From CAITSH01 sp025356665 (GTDB lineage Bacteria > Pseudomonadota > Gammaproteobacteria > Burkholderiales > SG8-39): a stretch of 64,000 bases of DNA. The stretch is taken from assembly GCA_025356665.1 (NCBI GenBank), contig JANXRV010000044.1, positions 1 through 64,000 of the forward strand, given 5' to 3'. Shown piece by piece: positions 25,942 to 34,680 of this stretch; the stretch's first letter is position 1; every line of letters begins with the position of its first letter. The notes under the pieces were generated by a model, which saw only the letters and a list, made by a program, of their open reading frames with translations, was not told where the DNA came from and did not search any database. Position numbers and translations under genes: made by a program.

Positions 25942-26924
25942 TATTCGGACTTGATGTTGGCCGCCTTGATGGTCCTGGCCATCTTGTCGACGTCGGCACG
26001 CACAAGGTCGCTGATCTGCTGCGGTGTGCCGGCATAGGGCTCCGCGCCCAGCGTGACGAAACGCTCGCGCAGGTCTGCAGTGGTGAGGGCTTTGTTCAGC
26101 GTTTCGTTCAACTTCGCCACTACCGCGGCCGGCATGCCCGCCGGACCGTGCAGCGCAAACCAGAAGCGCAGCGTGGCTTCAGGAAAGCCCGCCTCGGCGA
26201 AGGTCGGCACATCCGGCAGCAGGGCCGAGCGCTTGTCCGACAGCACCGCGAGCGCCCTGGTCTTGCCGGCGCGAATGTGCTGGATGGCCGAGGGCAGCGT
26301 GTCAAAAACCATGGTCAGCGTGCCGGCGAACAAGTCCGGGTAGGCCACACCGGCGCTCTTATAGGGCACATGCAGCATCTCCGCGCCCGTGAATGTGCGC
26401 AGCACTTCACCCGAAAGATGGCCGATGCTGCCAACCCCGGAGGAACCGAACGTAAGCTTGCCCGGGTTGGCCTTGGCGAAATTGACCATGTCGCGCAGCG
26501 TGTTGAACTCGGAACCGGCATTGACAGACAGGATGTTCGGCGTAATGGCAACCGGCCCGATGGCGCTAAAGTCCTTCACCGGGTCGTACTGCACGCTCTT
26601 GAGCATGTTGGGGGCAATGGCCAGCGTGGTGAGGCTGGACAGCACCAGCGTGTAACCGTCAGGGGGCGACTTGGCCACGACATCCGAGCCGAGCGCTCCG
26701 CCCGCTCCGGCGCGATTCTCGACCAGCATCGTCTGGCCCAGCAGATCGGTCATCTTTTGCGCCACCACACGCCCCATGATGTCTGAAACACCGCCGGCGG
26801 CGTAGGGCACCACAAGTTTGATCGGCTTGTTTGGAAACGCAGCCTGCGCGCTCACATGCAGCGGCGCGATCGCGGCAATCGCCACAAATATGGCAGCGGC
26901 AAAATTCGGAATTTTTAGGGTCAT
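25941..26924 (-). CDS. Bug-type (TctC) solute-binding protein
   Basis: A 327-residue protein. The signal peptide ends HVSAQ before AAFPNKPIKLVVPYAAGGVSDIMGRVVAQ. ENRAGAGGALGSDVVAKSPPDGYTLVLSS and LHVPYKSAGVAYPDLFAGTL are family blocks. It may import the substrate of one of the two neighbouring acyl-CoA ligases. The 292-base gap upstream (26925-27216) shows no gene. Confidence 0.93.
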   Translation of the reverse strand: MTLKIPNFAAAIFVAIAAIAPLHVSAQAAFPNKPIKLVVPYAAGGVSDIMGRVVAQKMTDLLGQTMLVENRAGAGGALGSDVVAKSPPDGYTLVLSSLTTLAIAPNMLKSVQYDPVKDFSAIGPVAITPNILSVNAGSEFNTLRDMVNFAKANPGKLTFGSSGVGSIGHLSGEVLRTFTGAEMLHVPYKSAGVAYPDLFAGTLTMVFDTLPSAIQHIRAGKTRALAVLSDKRSALLPDVPTFAEAGFPEATLRFWFALHGPAGMPAAVVAKLNETLNKALTTADLRERFVTLGAEPYAGTPQQISDLVRADVDKMARTIKAANIKSE

Positions 26925-27216
26925 TCAGTTCTCCACTATTTTTCAATATGTCGCAAACGAGACCGCCCGGAACAAGCCGGCAGTCGGTTGGCCATCGCAC
27001 CAGGGGTAAGCCAATAGGGGGCAAACAACAGGGTTCAAACCTTAGCCCTCAAACAAGCGGCATCAAACCGTATCGACCTGCCTATCCTATCTTAGTCTTG
27101 CGCCGGAAAGAGAAACGGCACGGACCAAAACACAGCTGCAAGCAAAGAAAAAGATTTCACCACGGGCGGGAAACTTGCCCGCGAAGAGGACACGCCGCAA
27201 ACGAGCCCGGAGAAAA

Positions 27217-28755
27217 CTAGGCGCCACCTTCCGCCACGCGCTGCTTCGCCTGCGCAATCAGTACGCCACGGTCTATCTTGTTGGTGGTGGCCAGCGGCAG
27301 TGCATCCACGAACCAGATCCAGCGCGGGTGCTGATAGGCGGGACCATTCGCCAGCGCATGCGCTTTAATATCCTCGGCGCTCACGTCCGTACCCGGGCGC
27401 CTGATCACAAATGCCGCCGGTTTCTGCCCCTTGATTTCATCCTCGACCGGCACCACGGCAGCCTGCCTGACCGCCGGATGGCTCTCGAGAAGTTTTTCAA
27501 CCTCGCCCGGGTAAATGTTTTCGCCGCCGGAGACAAACATATCGTCGACACGACCGACAAAAAAATGAAAGCCGTTTTCATCGCGACGAAAGACATCACC
27601 GGTGATGTAGTAGCCATCCGCGGTGAATGGGCGCTGCAGCGGCGGCTGGCGCAATCCGCCCTTGTGGTAGCCGAGCATCACCGCGGGGGACTTCATTTGC
27701 AGCACGCCCTGTTCCGCGTCAAGCTTGTCGCCGTCGACCAGACGCAATGACACGGCCGGATGCGGGTACCCGACCGACAATTCCGGTTGCACCAGGCCGC
27801 GCGGATGGGGGCCAAAGACCACCGGCCCGCCTTCTGTCGTACCAAAGGCGTTGGTGACCTGCGTCTTGGGCAGGGTCGCGTGAATGGCCGTCATCAGGCT
27901 GGAGGAAACCGGAGCCGAGCCCATGCGCAGGAACTCCACCGAACCGAGATCGGTGCTGGCAAGCAAATCTTTCTCCTGCAGCATCATCGCCACCATCGGC
28001 GGCACTGCCGTCAGCCAGGTGCAGCGGTAACGCTCTATCGCCTCGATATAGGCGCGCGCCGTAAACTGCGGCAGCAGCACAATGGTTGCGTGCGCCACAC
28101 AGGCGAGTTTAGCCAGGGCCAGCGCATTCATGTGGTACAGCGGCGCGGCAATCAGGAAGCGGTGGCGCGACCAGTCGTTCGCACCCAGGCGGATTTCCGC
28201 CACCCAGATATGGCTCTGGTGTGACAGCATCACGCCCTTGGGTTTGCCGGTCGAACCCGAGGTGTAGAGAAACATCGCCACTTCGTCCTGCTCCGGAACG
28301 CAGGCGTCAAAAGGGCCGTGATCGAGAAACACATCGAAGCCCTGCGACCCCGGCTCGTTGAAGATGATGGCCGGCACGCCGGCCGGGACCTCGCCCTTGC
28401 GACCGGCATCGCAAAACACCAGGCGCGCATCGGCGTCACCCAGCACAAACTCGATCATCGCTCGCGGAAACTTGAAGTTGACCGGGACCGCCACCAGACC
28501 GGCACGCATGATGCCGTAGTAAGCCACCAGGTTTTCGGCGCGGTTGGCCGAGAGGATCGCCACGCGCTCGCCGCGACGAATGCCGCGCTTCAACAGCCCG
28601 CGAGCCACGGCGTTCGCCATGGCATCGATCTGGGCGTAGGTGTACTCACGCGGCGCGATCTCACCACCGAGGTCGATGAGCGCGATCTGGTCGAGATTCC
28701 GGTCGCGGCGGATCAGGTCACCCAGATTGCGAAATTCAGGAAGCGTCATTGCCAT
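27217..28755 (-). CDS. AMP-forming acyl-CoA ligase
   Basis: A 512-residue ANL enzyme, clearly different in sequence from the ligase at 24340. P-loop FLYTSGSTGKPKGVMLSH, A5 TNAFGTTEGGP, A7-A8 GYYITGDVFRRDENGFHFFVGRVDDMFVSGGENIYPGEVE, and the C-terminal Lys in TTNKIDRG. It is preceded on the same strand by a hot-dog thioesterase and an MDR oxidoreductase, suggesting a CoA-ester catabolic operon. The 150-base gap to the thioesterase has a tandem repeat and a hairpin. Confidence 0.92.
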   Translation of the reverse strand: MAMTLPEFRNLGDLIRRDRNLDQIALIDLGGEIAPREYTYAQIDAMANAVARGLLKRGIRRGERVAILSANRAENLVAYYGIMRAGLVAVPVNFKFPRAMIEFVLGDADARLVFCDAGRKGEVPAGVPAIIFNEPGSQGFDVFLDHGPFDACVPEQDEVAMFLYTSGSTGKPKGVMLSHQSHIWVAEIRLGANDWSRHRFLIAAPLYHMNALALAKLACVAHATIVLLPQFTARAYIEAIERYRCTWLTAVPPMVAMMLQEKDLLASTDLGSVEFLRMGSAPVSSSLMTAIHATLPKTQVTNAFGTTEGGPVVFGPHPRGLVQPELSVGYPHPAVSLRLVDGDKLDAEQGVLQMKSPAVMLGYHKGGLRQPPLQRPFTADGYYITGDVFRRDENGFHFFVGRVDDMFVSGGENIYPGEVEKLLESHPAVRQAAVVPVEDEIKGQKPAAFVIRRPGTDVSAEDIKAHALANGPAYQHPRWIWFVDALPLATTNKIDRGVLIAQAKQRVAEGGA

Positions 28756-28796
28756 GCCTTGGAGATCAACACAAAGCGCGGCGAGCGCCGCGCCGG

Positions 28797-28833
28797 AACG
28801 CCCCCGCTCACACGACTGTGCGAGGGGGGCGTT
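28797..28833. repeat. inverted repeat upstream of the acyl-CoA ligase
   Basis: AACGCCCCC at 28797-28805 pairs with GGGGGCGTT at 28825-28833. In the minus-strand transcript this hairpin falls in the leader of the ligase gene, about 40 bases before its ATG. Confidence 0.55.
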
Positions 28834-28858
28834 TCAAGCTTTGTTTAAAACCCGACGT

Positions 28859-28912
28859 CAAACCTTGCTTCAAACCTTGCTTCAAACCCTGCTTCAGACC
28901 CTGCTTCAGACC
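28859..28912. repeat. 12-bp tandem repeat, 4-5 units
   Basis: CAAACCTTGCTT x2, CAAACCCTGCTT, CAGACCCTGCTT and a partial unit. The last full unit carries the stop codon of the minus-strand thioesterase gene. Confidence 0.9.
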
Positions 28913-29337
28913 TTAGGTGGCGGTGGCGGCGCGGTCAAATAAACGCCGCGTCCGCTGGCGCAAAGCGCACCATCCTTGTCGAATATCTGCGCCTCGGCCA
29001 CGCTGAACTGCTTGCCGAACTTGATCACCTTGCCCTTTGCCCTAAGGTCGCCAGGCATCGCCGCACGATGGTAGTCGACGCGCAGGTCTATGGTCGGCAC
29101 AGCGTTGCCAATTTTGGACACCAGCGCCCAGTCAGCGGTAAGGTCGACCAGCGCCGCCAGAATGCCGCCGTGGGTGTATCTGCGATCGGGGTTCACCACC
29201 CACTCTTCGCGCCAGGTGGCCTGAATCTCGATTTCACCTTCGCCGACGGATAGCACTTTCAGGCCGAGCCACTGGTGATACGGTCCGCGCTTGAGTTTCT
29301 CCTCGACCTGGGCCGCGGTGAGTTTTTCTTCGCTCAT
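28906..29337 (-). CDS. PaaI-type hot-dog thioesterase
   Basis: A 143-residue acyl-CoA thioesterase. RRYTHGGILAALVDLTADWAL holds the hot-dog helix and the HGG motif, and VPTIDLRVDYHRAA is the following strand. The C-terminus ends in APPPPPKV, immediately before the tandem repeat. It probably releases CoA from an intermediate of the adjacent ligase/oxidoreductase genes. It is 20 bases after the MDR gene. Confidence 0.9.
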   Translation of the reverse strand: MSEEKLTAAQVEEKLKRGPYHQWLGLKVLSVGEGEIEIQATWREEWVVNPDRRYTHGGILAALVDLTADWALVSKIGNAVPTIDLRVDYHRAAMPGDLRAKGKVIKFGKQFSVAEAQIFDKDGALCASGRGVYLTAPPPPPKV

Positions 29338-29357
29338 ATTCTGTCCTGTCGGTGGGG

Positions 29358-30362
29358 TTAGGGTGTGATGACGACTTTGCCGATGACTTCGCGGTCCTGG
29401 ATCAGGCGCAGGCCTTCGCGACCTTCCGACAGCGGCAGCACCTTGTCTACCAGCGGCTTGATTTCACCCTTGGCGATCATGTCCATCAGCGCGGTCAGGT
29501 CATCGATATAAAAACTGTTCGAACCGATGATTTGCAGCTCGAAGCTCCAGACGTAACGCAGGTCTTCCTTCGGGTCGTGGCCGGCGGTCGCGCCGCAGAC
29601 CAGCAGCTTGCCGCCGCGCTTGAGGCACTTCAGCGAGGGCACCCAAGTGTCGCCACCGGTGAAATTGACCACAACATCGACGCCGCCCTCATGGTTGCGC
29701 CGTTGCGGTTTGCCGTATTTCTCAATCGCCCACTTGGAAAAATCCACGTCCTTGTAATTGATCACTTCGTCGGCGCCGATTTCCTTCAGGCGCGCCAGCT
29801 TGTCCGCGCTGCTGGCGCAGGCGATCACTTCCGCACCGAGTTTTTTGGCGAGGATGACGCACCCCGTGCCGACGCCGCCGGATGCGCCAAGGACCAGCAC
29901 GCGGTCGCCCTTCTTCACCGTGTTGTGCGTCACCAGCATGCGGTGCGCCGTGCCGTAGGCAACCGGCAGCGAGGCCGCTTCGACGAAACTCACGCCCTCG
30001 GGCATCTTGATCAGCTGGTCGGCCGAAACAAGGCAGTACTCGGCCATGCCGCCGTCGAGCATCTCACCCATCAGCCCCTTGAGCTTGTTGAGCGGGTTGA
30101 CGAGGACGCGATCGCCCTTTTTCCAGCCCGTGACACCATCGCCGAGCTCAACGATCTCGCCGGCCATGTCCAGCCCGACAACCACAGGGAAAGGCACTTT
30201 GATGCCTGGCATGCCCTTGACAGTGAACACATCGTGATAATTGAACGAGGAGGCGCCGACCTTGATGAGCACATGCGCGTCCTTGATGACAGGCATGGGA
30301 TGGTCGGTGACATATTCGAGATTTTCTAGGCCGCCGTGCTGGCGCAGAATCAGGGCTTTCAT
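29358..30362 (-). CDS. MDR-superfamily zinc-type alcohol dehydrogenase / quinone reductase
   Basis: A 334-residue protein from ATG at 30362, with GGAAGGAAG upstream. GroES-like N-terminal domain (ASSFNYHDVFTVKGMPGIKVPFPVVVGLDMAGEI), then the Rossmann domain with LVLGASGGVGTGCVILAKKLGAEVIACASS. The structural-zinc cysteine cluster of classical ADHs is absent. An in-frame extension upstream overlaps the cysteine-dioxygenase-like gene in another frame and is not coding. Confidence 0.9.
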   Translation of the reverse strand: MKALILRQHGGLENLEYVTDHPMPVIKDAHVLIKVGASSFNYHDVFTVKGMPGIKVPFPVVVGLDMAGEIVELGDGVTGWKKGDRVLVNPLNKLKGLMGEMLDGGMAEYCLVSADQLIKMPEGVSFVEAASLPVAYGTAHRMLVTHNTVKKGDRVLVLGASGGVGTGCVILAKKLGAEVIACASSADKLARLKEIGADEVINYKDVDFSKWAIEKYGKPQRRNHEGGVDVVVNFTGGDTWVPSLKCLKRGGKLLVCGATAGHDPKEDLRYVWSFELQIIGSNSFYIDDLTALMDMIAKGEIKPLVDKVLPLSEGREGLRLIQDREVIGKVVITP

Positions 30363-30417
30363 GGGACTTCCTTCCAGATGAGTCACTGTTGCAAAAAAAT
30401 CGGCTTGAAGTGGAAAC

Positions 30418-30966
30418 TCAGACCGGCACCGCTGACTCCGGCGCGACAGAAACAACACGGTTGACGTGTGTTCCGATACGGGCTGCGTCAAGTCCGTAAA
30501 TATGGATCGAACGGCCGACATTATCGCAGCCATTGCCCAATTTGTGGATTTCGTCGAGACCGGCGTAGGCAAAGCTGATCGAAGCTTGCGCGCGATTGAC
30601 ACCGCCAGATGGCACTGCCGTACGGGTGTCCGTGTCGTAGCGGAAGGCGGTTTCGGTGAGCAAGCCATCCAGAACGGCAAAGGCGCACCAAGTGTGATGG
30701 CCGTGCACCGGGGTGAACTGCCGCGGCCCCCACACCAAGGATACGATGGTGAAGCGCCCAAGCGGGTCGGCGTGAAGCACATAGCGGGTGTAAGCGTGTG
30801 CGCCGGGCTGGCAGGCCGCCGCGGGAACCAGAGCGGCATCGCCGGCAACGGCGGCGAGGCCCGCGCGCATGCGTTCGGGCATCTCGTCCATCGGCGCCTG
30901 ACAGGCCGCGTCGGCAAATTCGGCGAGGCGGCGCACCCCCGCTGTTGCAGCGAATGACGGGATCAT
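30418..30966 (-). CDS. cysteine dioxygenase-family thiol dioxygenase
   Basis: A 182-residue cupin. RFTIVSLVWGPRQFTPVHGHHTWCAFAVLDG gives the HxH iron ligands, and the third His is in VGRSIHIYGLD. The protein likely oxidises cysteine or a related thiol (3-mercaptopropionate is the main alternative) to the sulfinate. It is divergent from an Lrp/AsnC regulator 145 bases away, which suggests amino-acid-controlled expression. It is 55 bases ahead of the MDR gene. Confidence 0.88.
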   Translation of the reverse strand: MIPSFAATAGVRRLAEFADAACQAPMDEMPERMRAGLAAVAGDAALVPAAACQPGAHAYTRYVLHADPLGRFTIVSLVWGPRQFTPVHGHHTWCAFAVLDGLLTETAFRYDTDTRTAVPSGGVNRAQASISFAYAGLDEIHKLGNGCDNVGRSIHIYGLDAARIGTHVNRVVSVAPESAVPV

Positions 30967-31111
30967 ATGGATGGCGAAGCCCTTTGCGGAAGAAGGAAAC
31001 TGGACGAAGCCGCGGCAAAAACCACGTGTGCTATCGTAGCGCGCCGATCCGGGAAAAGGCTTGTTAATTTACTATTATTTACCCACTTTATTAGAATTTT
31101 TTACTTAAATA

Positions 31112-31576
31112 ATGACTATTGATAAAATAGATTTGCAAATACTCGGCTTGCTGCAGCAAGATGTATCACATCCGGTCGCTGCCATCGCCGAGAAGGTGCG
31201 TCTTTCACCAACGCCTTGCTGGCGCCGCATCCAGCGCCTCGAAAGCGAAGGCTATATCCGCAAGCGCGTCGCATTGCTCGATGCGGGCAAACTCAATGTC
31301 GGGGTCACCGTGTTCGTGGCCGTCAAGACCAGCCGCCACAATCAGGAATGGTTCGAGAAGTTCCACGCCGCCGTCATGAAACTGCCCGAAGTGGTCGAGT
31401 TCTACCGTATGAGCGGCGACATGGACTACCTGCTACGCGTTGTGGTGCCCGATATTGCAGGCTACGATGCGGTGTACAAAAAACTTACCAAGACCGCCGA
31501 CCTGTTTGACGTCAACTCCAGTTTCGCCATGGAGCAGATCAAGTACACCACCGCGCTGCCGCTTAACTTTGCCTGA
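31112..31576 (+). CDS. Lrp/AsnC-family transcriptional regulator
   Basis: A 154-residue regulator. The N-terminal winged helix-turn-helix is DKIDLQILGLLQQDVSHPVAAIAEKVRLSPTPCWRRIQRLESEGYI, and the C-terminal RAM ligand domain includes VVEFYRMSGDMDYLLRVVVPD. The divergent cysteine-dioxygenase-like gene is its most likely target. Some Lrp regulators next to cysteine-metabolism genes sense cysteine (for example DecR in E. coli). The gap is AT-rich, with TTTACTATTATTTACCC near 31066. Confidence 0.92.
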   Translation: MTIDKIDLQILGLLQQDVSHPVAAIAEKVRLSPTPCWRRIQRLESEGYIRKRVALLDAGKLNVGVTVFVAVKTSRHNQEWFEKFHAAVMKLPEVVEFYRMSGDMDYLLRVVVPDIAGYDAVYKKLTKTADLFDVNSSFAMEQIKYTTALPLNFA

Positions 31577-31743
31577 GCGCATCACGCCCATTGGCATGCA
31601 TAATGCCTTTGGCTCCTATACCGCGGCGCGAAGCCCTGCCGTTTTTTTTGGGCAGCCCACGACTGTTCGCAGTCACGCGAAATGCCATGTTGCCATTCAT
31701 ACCGACCATTCCCGCCGAACCCGCCCTTAGGATCAGGATCAAT

Positions 31744-32718
31744 ATGCGATTGCCGCAAAGTTTTCTCCGCTTGCTGCTGGCCGGGTGCGCGCTGCTTGTT
31801 CCGGTTTTGGCGCTGGCGCAAGGCTATCCCTCGCGTCCGCTCAGGATGGTCATCCCGTTTCCGCCGGCCGGCCCCGCCGACACCGTCGGCCGGCTTGTCG
31901 CCAACAAACTCGGAACGGCACTGCACCAGCCGGTGGTGGTCGACAACAAAGGCGGCGGCAATGGCAACATCGGCGCGGAATTTGTCGCCCGCTCGCCAGC
32001 CGACGGTTACACACTCATGCTCTTACCCTCCGCCCTCGCCGCCAACACCAGCCTCTACGCAAAGCTGCCCTACAGCCTGAGCGGCGACCTCACCGGCGTG
32101 GCGGGCCTCGCGACCTTTCCGCTGGTGCTGGTTGCCCACCCTTCGGTCGGCGTAAAGACCACGCAACAGCTGATCGCACTGGCCAAGTCCAAGCCGGGCG
32201 TACTCAACTTCGCCTCCGCCGGTTCGGGCGGCGGCGCCCACCTTGCAGCGGAGGCGTTCAAGGTCGCCACCGCCACCAACATCATCCACGTTCCCTACAA
32301 GGGCACCGGCCCGGCCGTGACCGACACCCTCGGCGGGCAGGTTTCCATCATGTTCGCTTCAGTGCCCTCGGTCATCCAGCACATTCGCGCCGGCAAACTC
32401 ATCGCGCTGGGCGTCACCAGCGCCAAGCGCTCGGCCGCCATGCCGGAGGTGCCGACCATCGCCGAAGCGGGCGTGCCCGGCTACGCACTGGTCTCCTGGT
32501 TCGGCCTGGTCGCACCAGCCGGCACCCCAGCGGCGATGCTGAACAGGTTAAGCGAAGAGGCTGCGCTCATCCTCAAATCAGCCGACTATCTTGAACGCGT
32601 AAAGGCCGAGGGAGGGGAAGCCCTGCCTTTAAACGCGGTAGAATTTAACGACTTCATCAAACAAGAAACCGTGCGCTGGGCCAAGGTGGTCAAAGACGCA
32701 GGCGCAAAACTCGAATAA
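31744..32718 (+). CDS. Bug-type (TctC) solute-binding protein
   Basis: A 324-residue protein from ATG at 31744 (MRLPQSFLRLLLAGCALLVPVLALAQ), then GYPSRPLRMVIPFPPAGPADTVGRL. NIGAEFVARSPADGYTLML and IHVPYKGTGPAVTDTLGGQV are family blocks. A longer in-frame reading exists upstream but lacks similarity. It is 23 bases ahead of the UbiD-family gene, so an aromatic or alpha,beta-unsaturated carboxylate is a reasonable guess for its ligand. Confidence 0.93.
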   Translation: MRLPQSFLRLLLAGCALLVPVLALAQGYPSRPLRMVIPFPPAGPADTVGRLVANKLGTALHQPVVVDNKGGGNGNIGAEFVARSPADGYTLMLLPSALAANTSLYAKLPYSLSGDLTGVAGLATFPLVLVAHPSVGVKTTQQLIALAKSKPGVLNFASAGSGGGAHLAAEAFKVATATNIIHVPYKGTGPAVTDTLGGQVSIMFASVPSVIQHIRAGKLIALGVTSAKRSAAMPEVPTIAEAGVPGYALVSWFGLVAPAGTPAAMLNRLSEEAALILKSADYLERVKAEGGEALPLNAVEFNDFIKQETVRWAKVVKDAGAKLE

Positions 32719-32741
32719 CCCTCCACTAAGAAATCATCCCC

Positions 32742-34343
32742 ATGACCTCCGGCAACAAACCCTTTACTGAAGATATGCGCGGCTTCGTCGAGCGCCTGCG
32801 CTCCGCAGGCGAGCTCATAGACCTGCATCAGCCCGTCGACATCCGCTACATAGCGACGCTCGTCGACCAATCCGACAAGGCGCTTATGTTCCACAATGTC
32901 ATCGGTTACGACATGCCCGTCCTGTCCGGCATCGTGCGGACGCAAAAACGCGCCATCATGGCCGTGGGCTGCGAGACCTTTCGCGAAATCGAGGACAAAC
33001 TGCAGATCGGCATCGACAACCCGATCAACCCCAAACGCGTCGCCACCTCGAGCACCGAGGAAATCATCCTCACCGGCGATGATGTGGACTTGTTCAAACT
33101 GCCGGTGCCGATGAGCTCCATCTATGACGGCGGCCCGATGATCACCGCCGGCGTCGTCATGGCGCACGACCCCGAGTACGGCATCAACTCGGGCGTCTAC
33201 CGTTTCATGGTCAAGGAAAAAAACCTGACCGGCATCGACATCGTCACGCCCAACAACATGCGCATGTACGCGCAACGCGCCTATGAGGCGGGCCGTCCCT
33301 GCCCGATCTCCATTTCCATCGGCACGCACCCGATGGAAGTGCTCGGCGCGGGCTTTCGCGCGCCGATCGGCGTCGATGAAATGGGCATCACCGGCGGCAT
33401 CCGCGGCGCCGCCGTACCGCTGGGCCAGTGCAAGACCGTCGACCTGCCCTACATCGCCGACAGCGAAATCGTACTCGAAGGCGAAATCCTGCCCATCGGC
33501 TGGACCCAGCCGGAGGGCCGCTTCGGCGAGTTCACCGGATTGATGGGCGGATTGCACTGGAACCCGATTGTGCGCATCAAGGCCATCATGATGCGCAAGA
33601 ACCCGATTTACTACTCGCTGCATATGCCCTGGGAGAATACCTGGCTGGCCGCCCCGACCCGTTACCAGGCGATCCGCCGGTCGCTGCGCACCGCCGGCGT
33701 GCAGGTCAAGGATATCAACGTCACGCTGGGCGGAAGGGCGTTCTGGCATGCCGTCATTTCCATAAAGAAGCAGGCCGGCGAGGGCAAGAACGCGCTGCTC
33801 GCAGCGCTCTCGGTGATGGACCTCAAGCACGTGGTCGTGGTCGATGACGACATCGACGTCAACAACGCCACCGAGGTCGAATGGGCGATCGCCACGCGCG
33901 TGCAGGGTGACCGCGATGTCATCATCATCCCCGGCGCGCGCGCCAAGCCGCTAGACCCCAGCCTCTACATCACGCCGGGCCAGGTGCCCACCGGTGCCAA
34001 GGTCGGCATCGATGCGACCATAGGCGAGGGCATTCCGAAGGAACGCTTCGAGCGTATCTCCTACGCCTACTTCGACCGCGCGAAAATCGCCGACTATGTG
34101 GCCGGGAAAAGCGACGCCGCCGCGTCAACAGCGACCGGCGCAGAAAGCGAACTGGCGCAAAAAATACTCGCCGCAATCGAATCGGCGCCGCTGTACTACA
34201 CCGAGTTGGCCGAACAGTTGCGCGACTATAAATTTGCCGCAGTGGCGCGCACCTTCGGCCAGCTCCATGCCGAAGGCAAGCTCTGGCAGGATCCGCGCGG
34301 CCGTATTTGCCTCAAAGGCTCGAAGTTCGCAGCCAAACTCTGA
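32742..34343 (+). CDS. UbiD-family (de)carboxylase with C-terminal winged-helix-like extension
   Basis: A 533-residue prFMN-dependent decarboxylase. Family blocks: INSGVYRFMVKEKNLTGIDI, ISIGTHPMEVLGAGFRAPIGVDEM and the ELEGEILP-like EIVLEGEILPIGWTQPEGRFGEFTG that supplies the catalytic Glu-Arg-Glu set. The UbiD core ends near residue 460. After an Ala/Ser/Thr linker, residues about 470-533 (QKILAAIESAPLYYTELAEQL, then AAVARTFGQLHAEGKLWQDPRG) look like a winged helix. No ubiX flavin prenyltransferase is in the window. Confidence 0.9.
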   Translation: MTSGNKPFTEDMRGFVERLRSAGELIDLHQPVDIRYIATLVDQSDKALMFHNVIGYDMPVLSGIVRTQKRAIMAVGCETFREIEDKLQIGIDNPINPKRVATSSTEEIILTGDDVDLFKLPVPMSSIYDGGPMITAGVVMAHDPEYGINSGVYRFMVKEKNLTGIDIVTPNNMRMYAQRAYEAGRPCPISISIGTHPMEVLGAGFRAPIGVDEMGITGGIRGAAVPLGQCKTVDLPYIADSEIVLEGEILPIGWTQPEGRFGEFTGLMGGLHWNPIVRIKAIMMRKNPIYYSLHMPWENTWLAAPTRYQAIRRSLRTAGVQVKDINVTLGGRAFWHAVISIKKQAGEGKNALLAALSVMDLKHVVVVDDDIDVNNATEVEWAIATRVQGDRDVIIIPGARAKPLDPSLYITPGQVPTGAKVGIDATIGEGIPKERFERISYAYFDRAKIADYVAGKSDAAASTATGAESELAQKILAAIESAPLYYTELAEQLRDYKFAAVARTFGQLHAEGKLWQDPRGRICLKGSKFAAKL

Positions 34344-34355
34344 ACGACCGCACGT

Positions 34356-34383
34356 GGCACCGCCTGCAATAAGCGGCGGTGCC
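34356..34383 (+). terminator. hairpin downstream of the UbiD-family gene
   Basis: Perfect 9-bp stem GGCACCGCC / GGCGGTGCC, 10-base loop, no T-tract, 12 bases after the stop codon. Confidence 0.5.
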
Positions 34384-34540
34384 GCGACTGCGCATTCATC
34401 GTAGCGGTCTTGCGCAACAACGTCATTACGCGGCAGCCTGCTTCGTTGCAGGGAACTGGCGAACAGTCGGGGCGCAAGTGCACCGGCACGGCGCACGAAG
34501 AACGGAGCACGAAACACGCGGCAAGCGCGCATCGGCGCTT

Positions 34541-34595
34541 CGCCACCTCGCCACGTCGCCACCTCGCCACGTCGCCACCTCACCACCTCACCACA
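34541..34595. repeat. 8-bp tandem repeat, about 7 units
   Basis: CGCCACCT and CGCCACGT alternate for five units, then CACCACCT and CACCACAC. It is the only structure besides the hairpin at 34356 in the 337-base gap 34344-34680; no gene is seen there. Confidence 0.9.
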
Positions 34596-34680
34596 CAGGG
34601 GGGCGACTGACGGCAAAGTACGTGGCGCAGGGCTTGCTTATAGAATGCGGGAGAACCCCACAGATCAGGACAGGTCCGCC

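Noticed and set aside
29358..30917. 519-residue single protein
   Set aside because: The N-terminal third overlaps the dioxygenase gene in another frame. The MDR protein begins at ATG 30362, with a strong ribosome binding site.
32586..33830. 414-codon minus-strand frame opposite the UbiD gene
   Set aside because: It is antisense to a well-supported decarboxylase and its composition is typical of a shadow frame.
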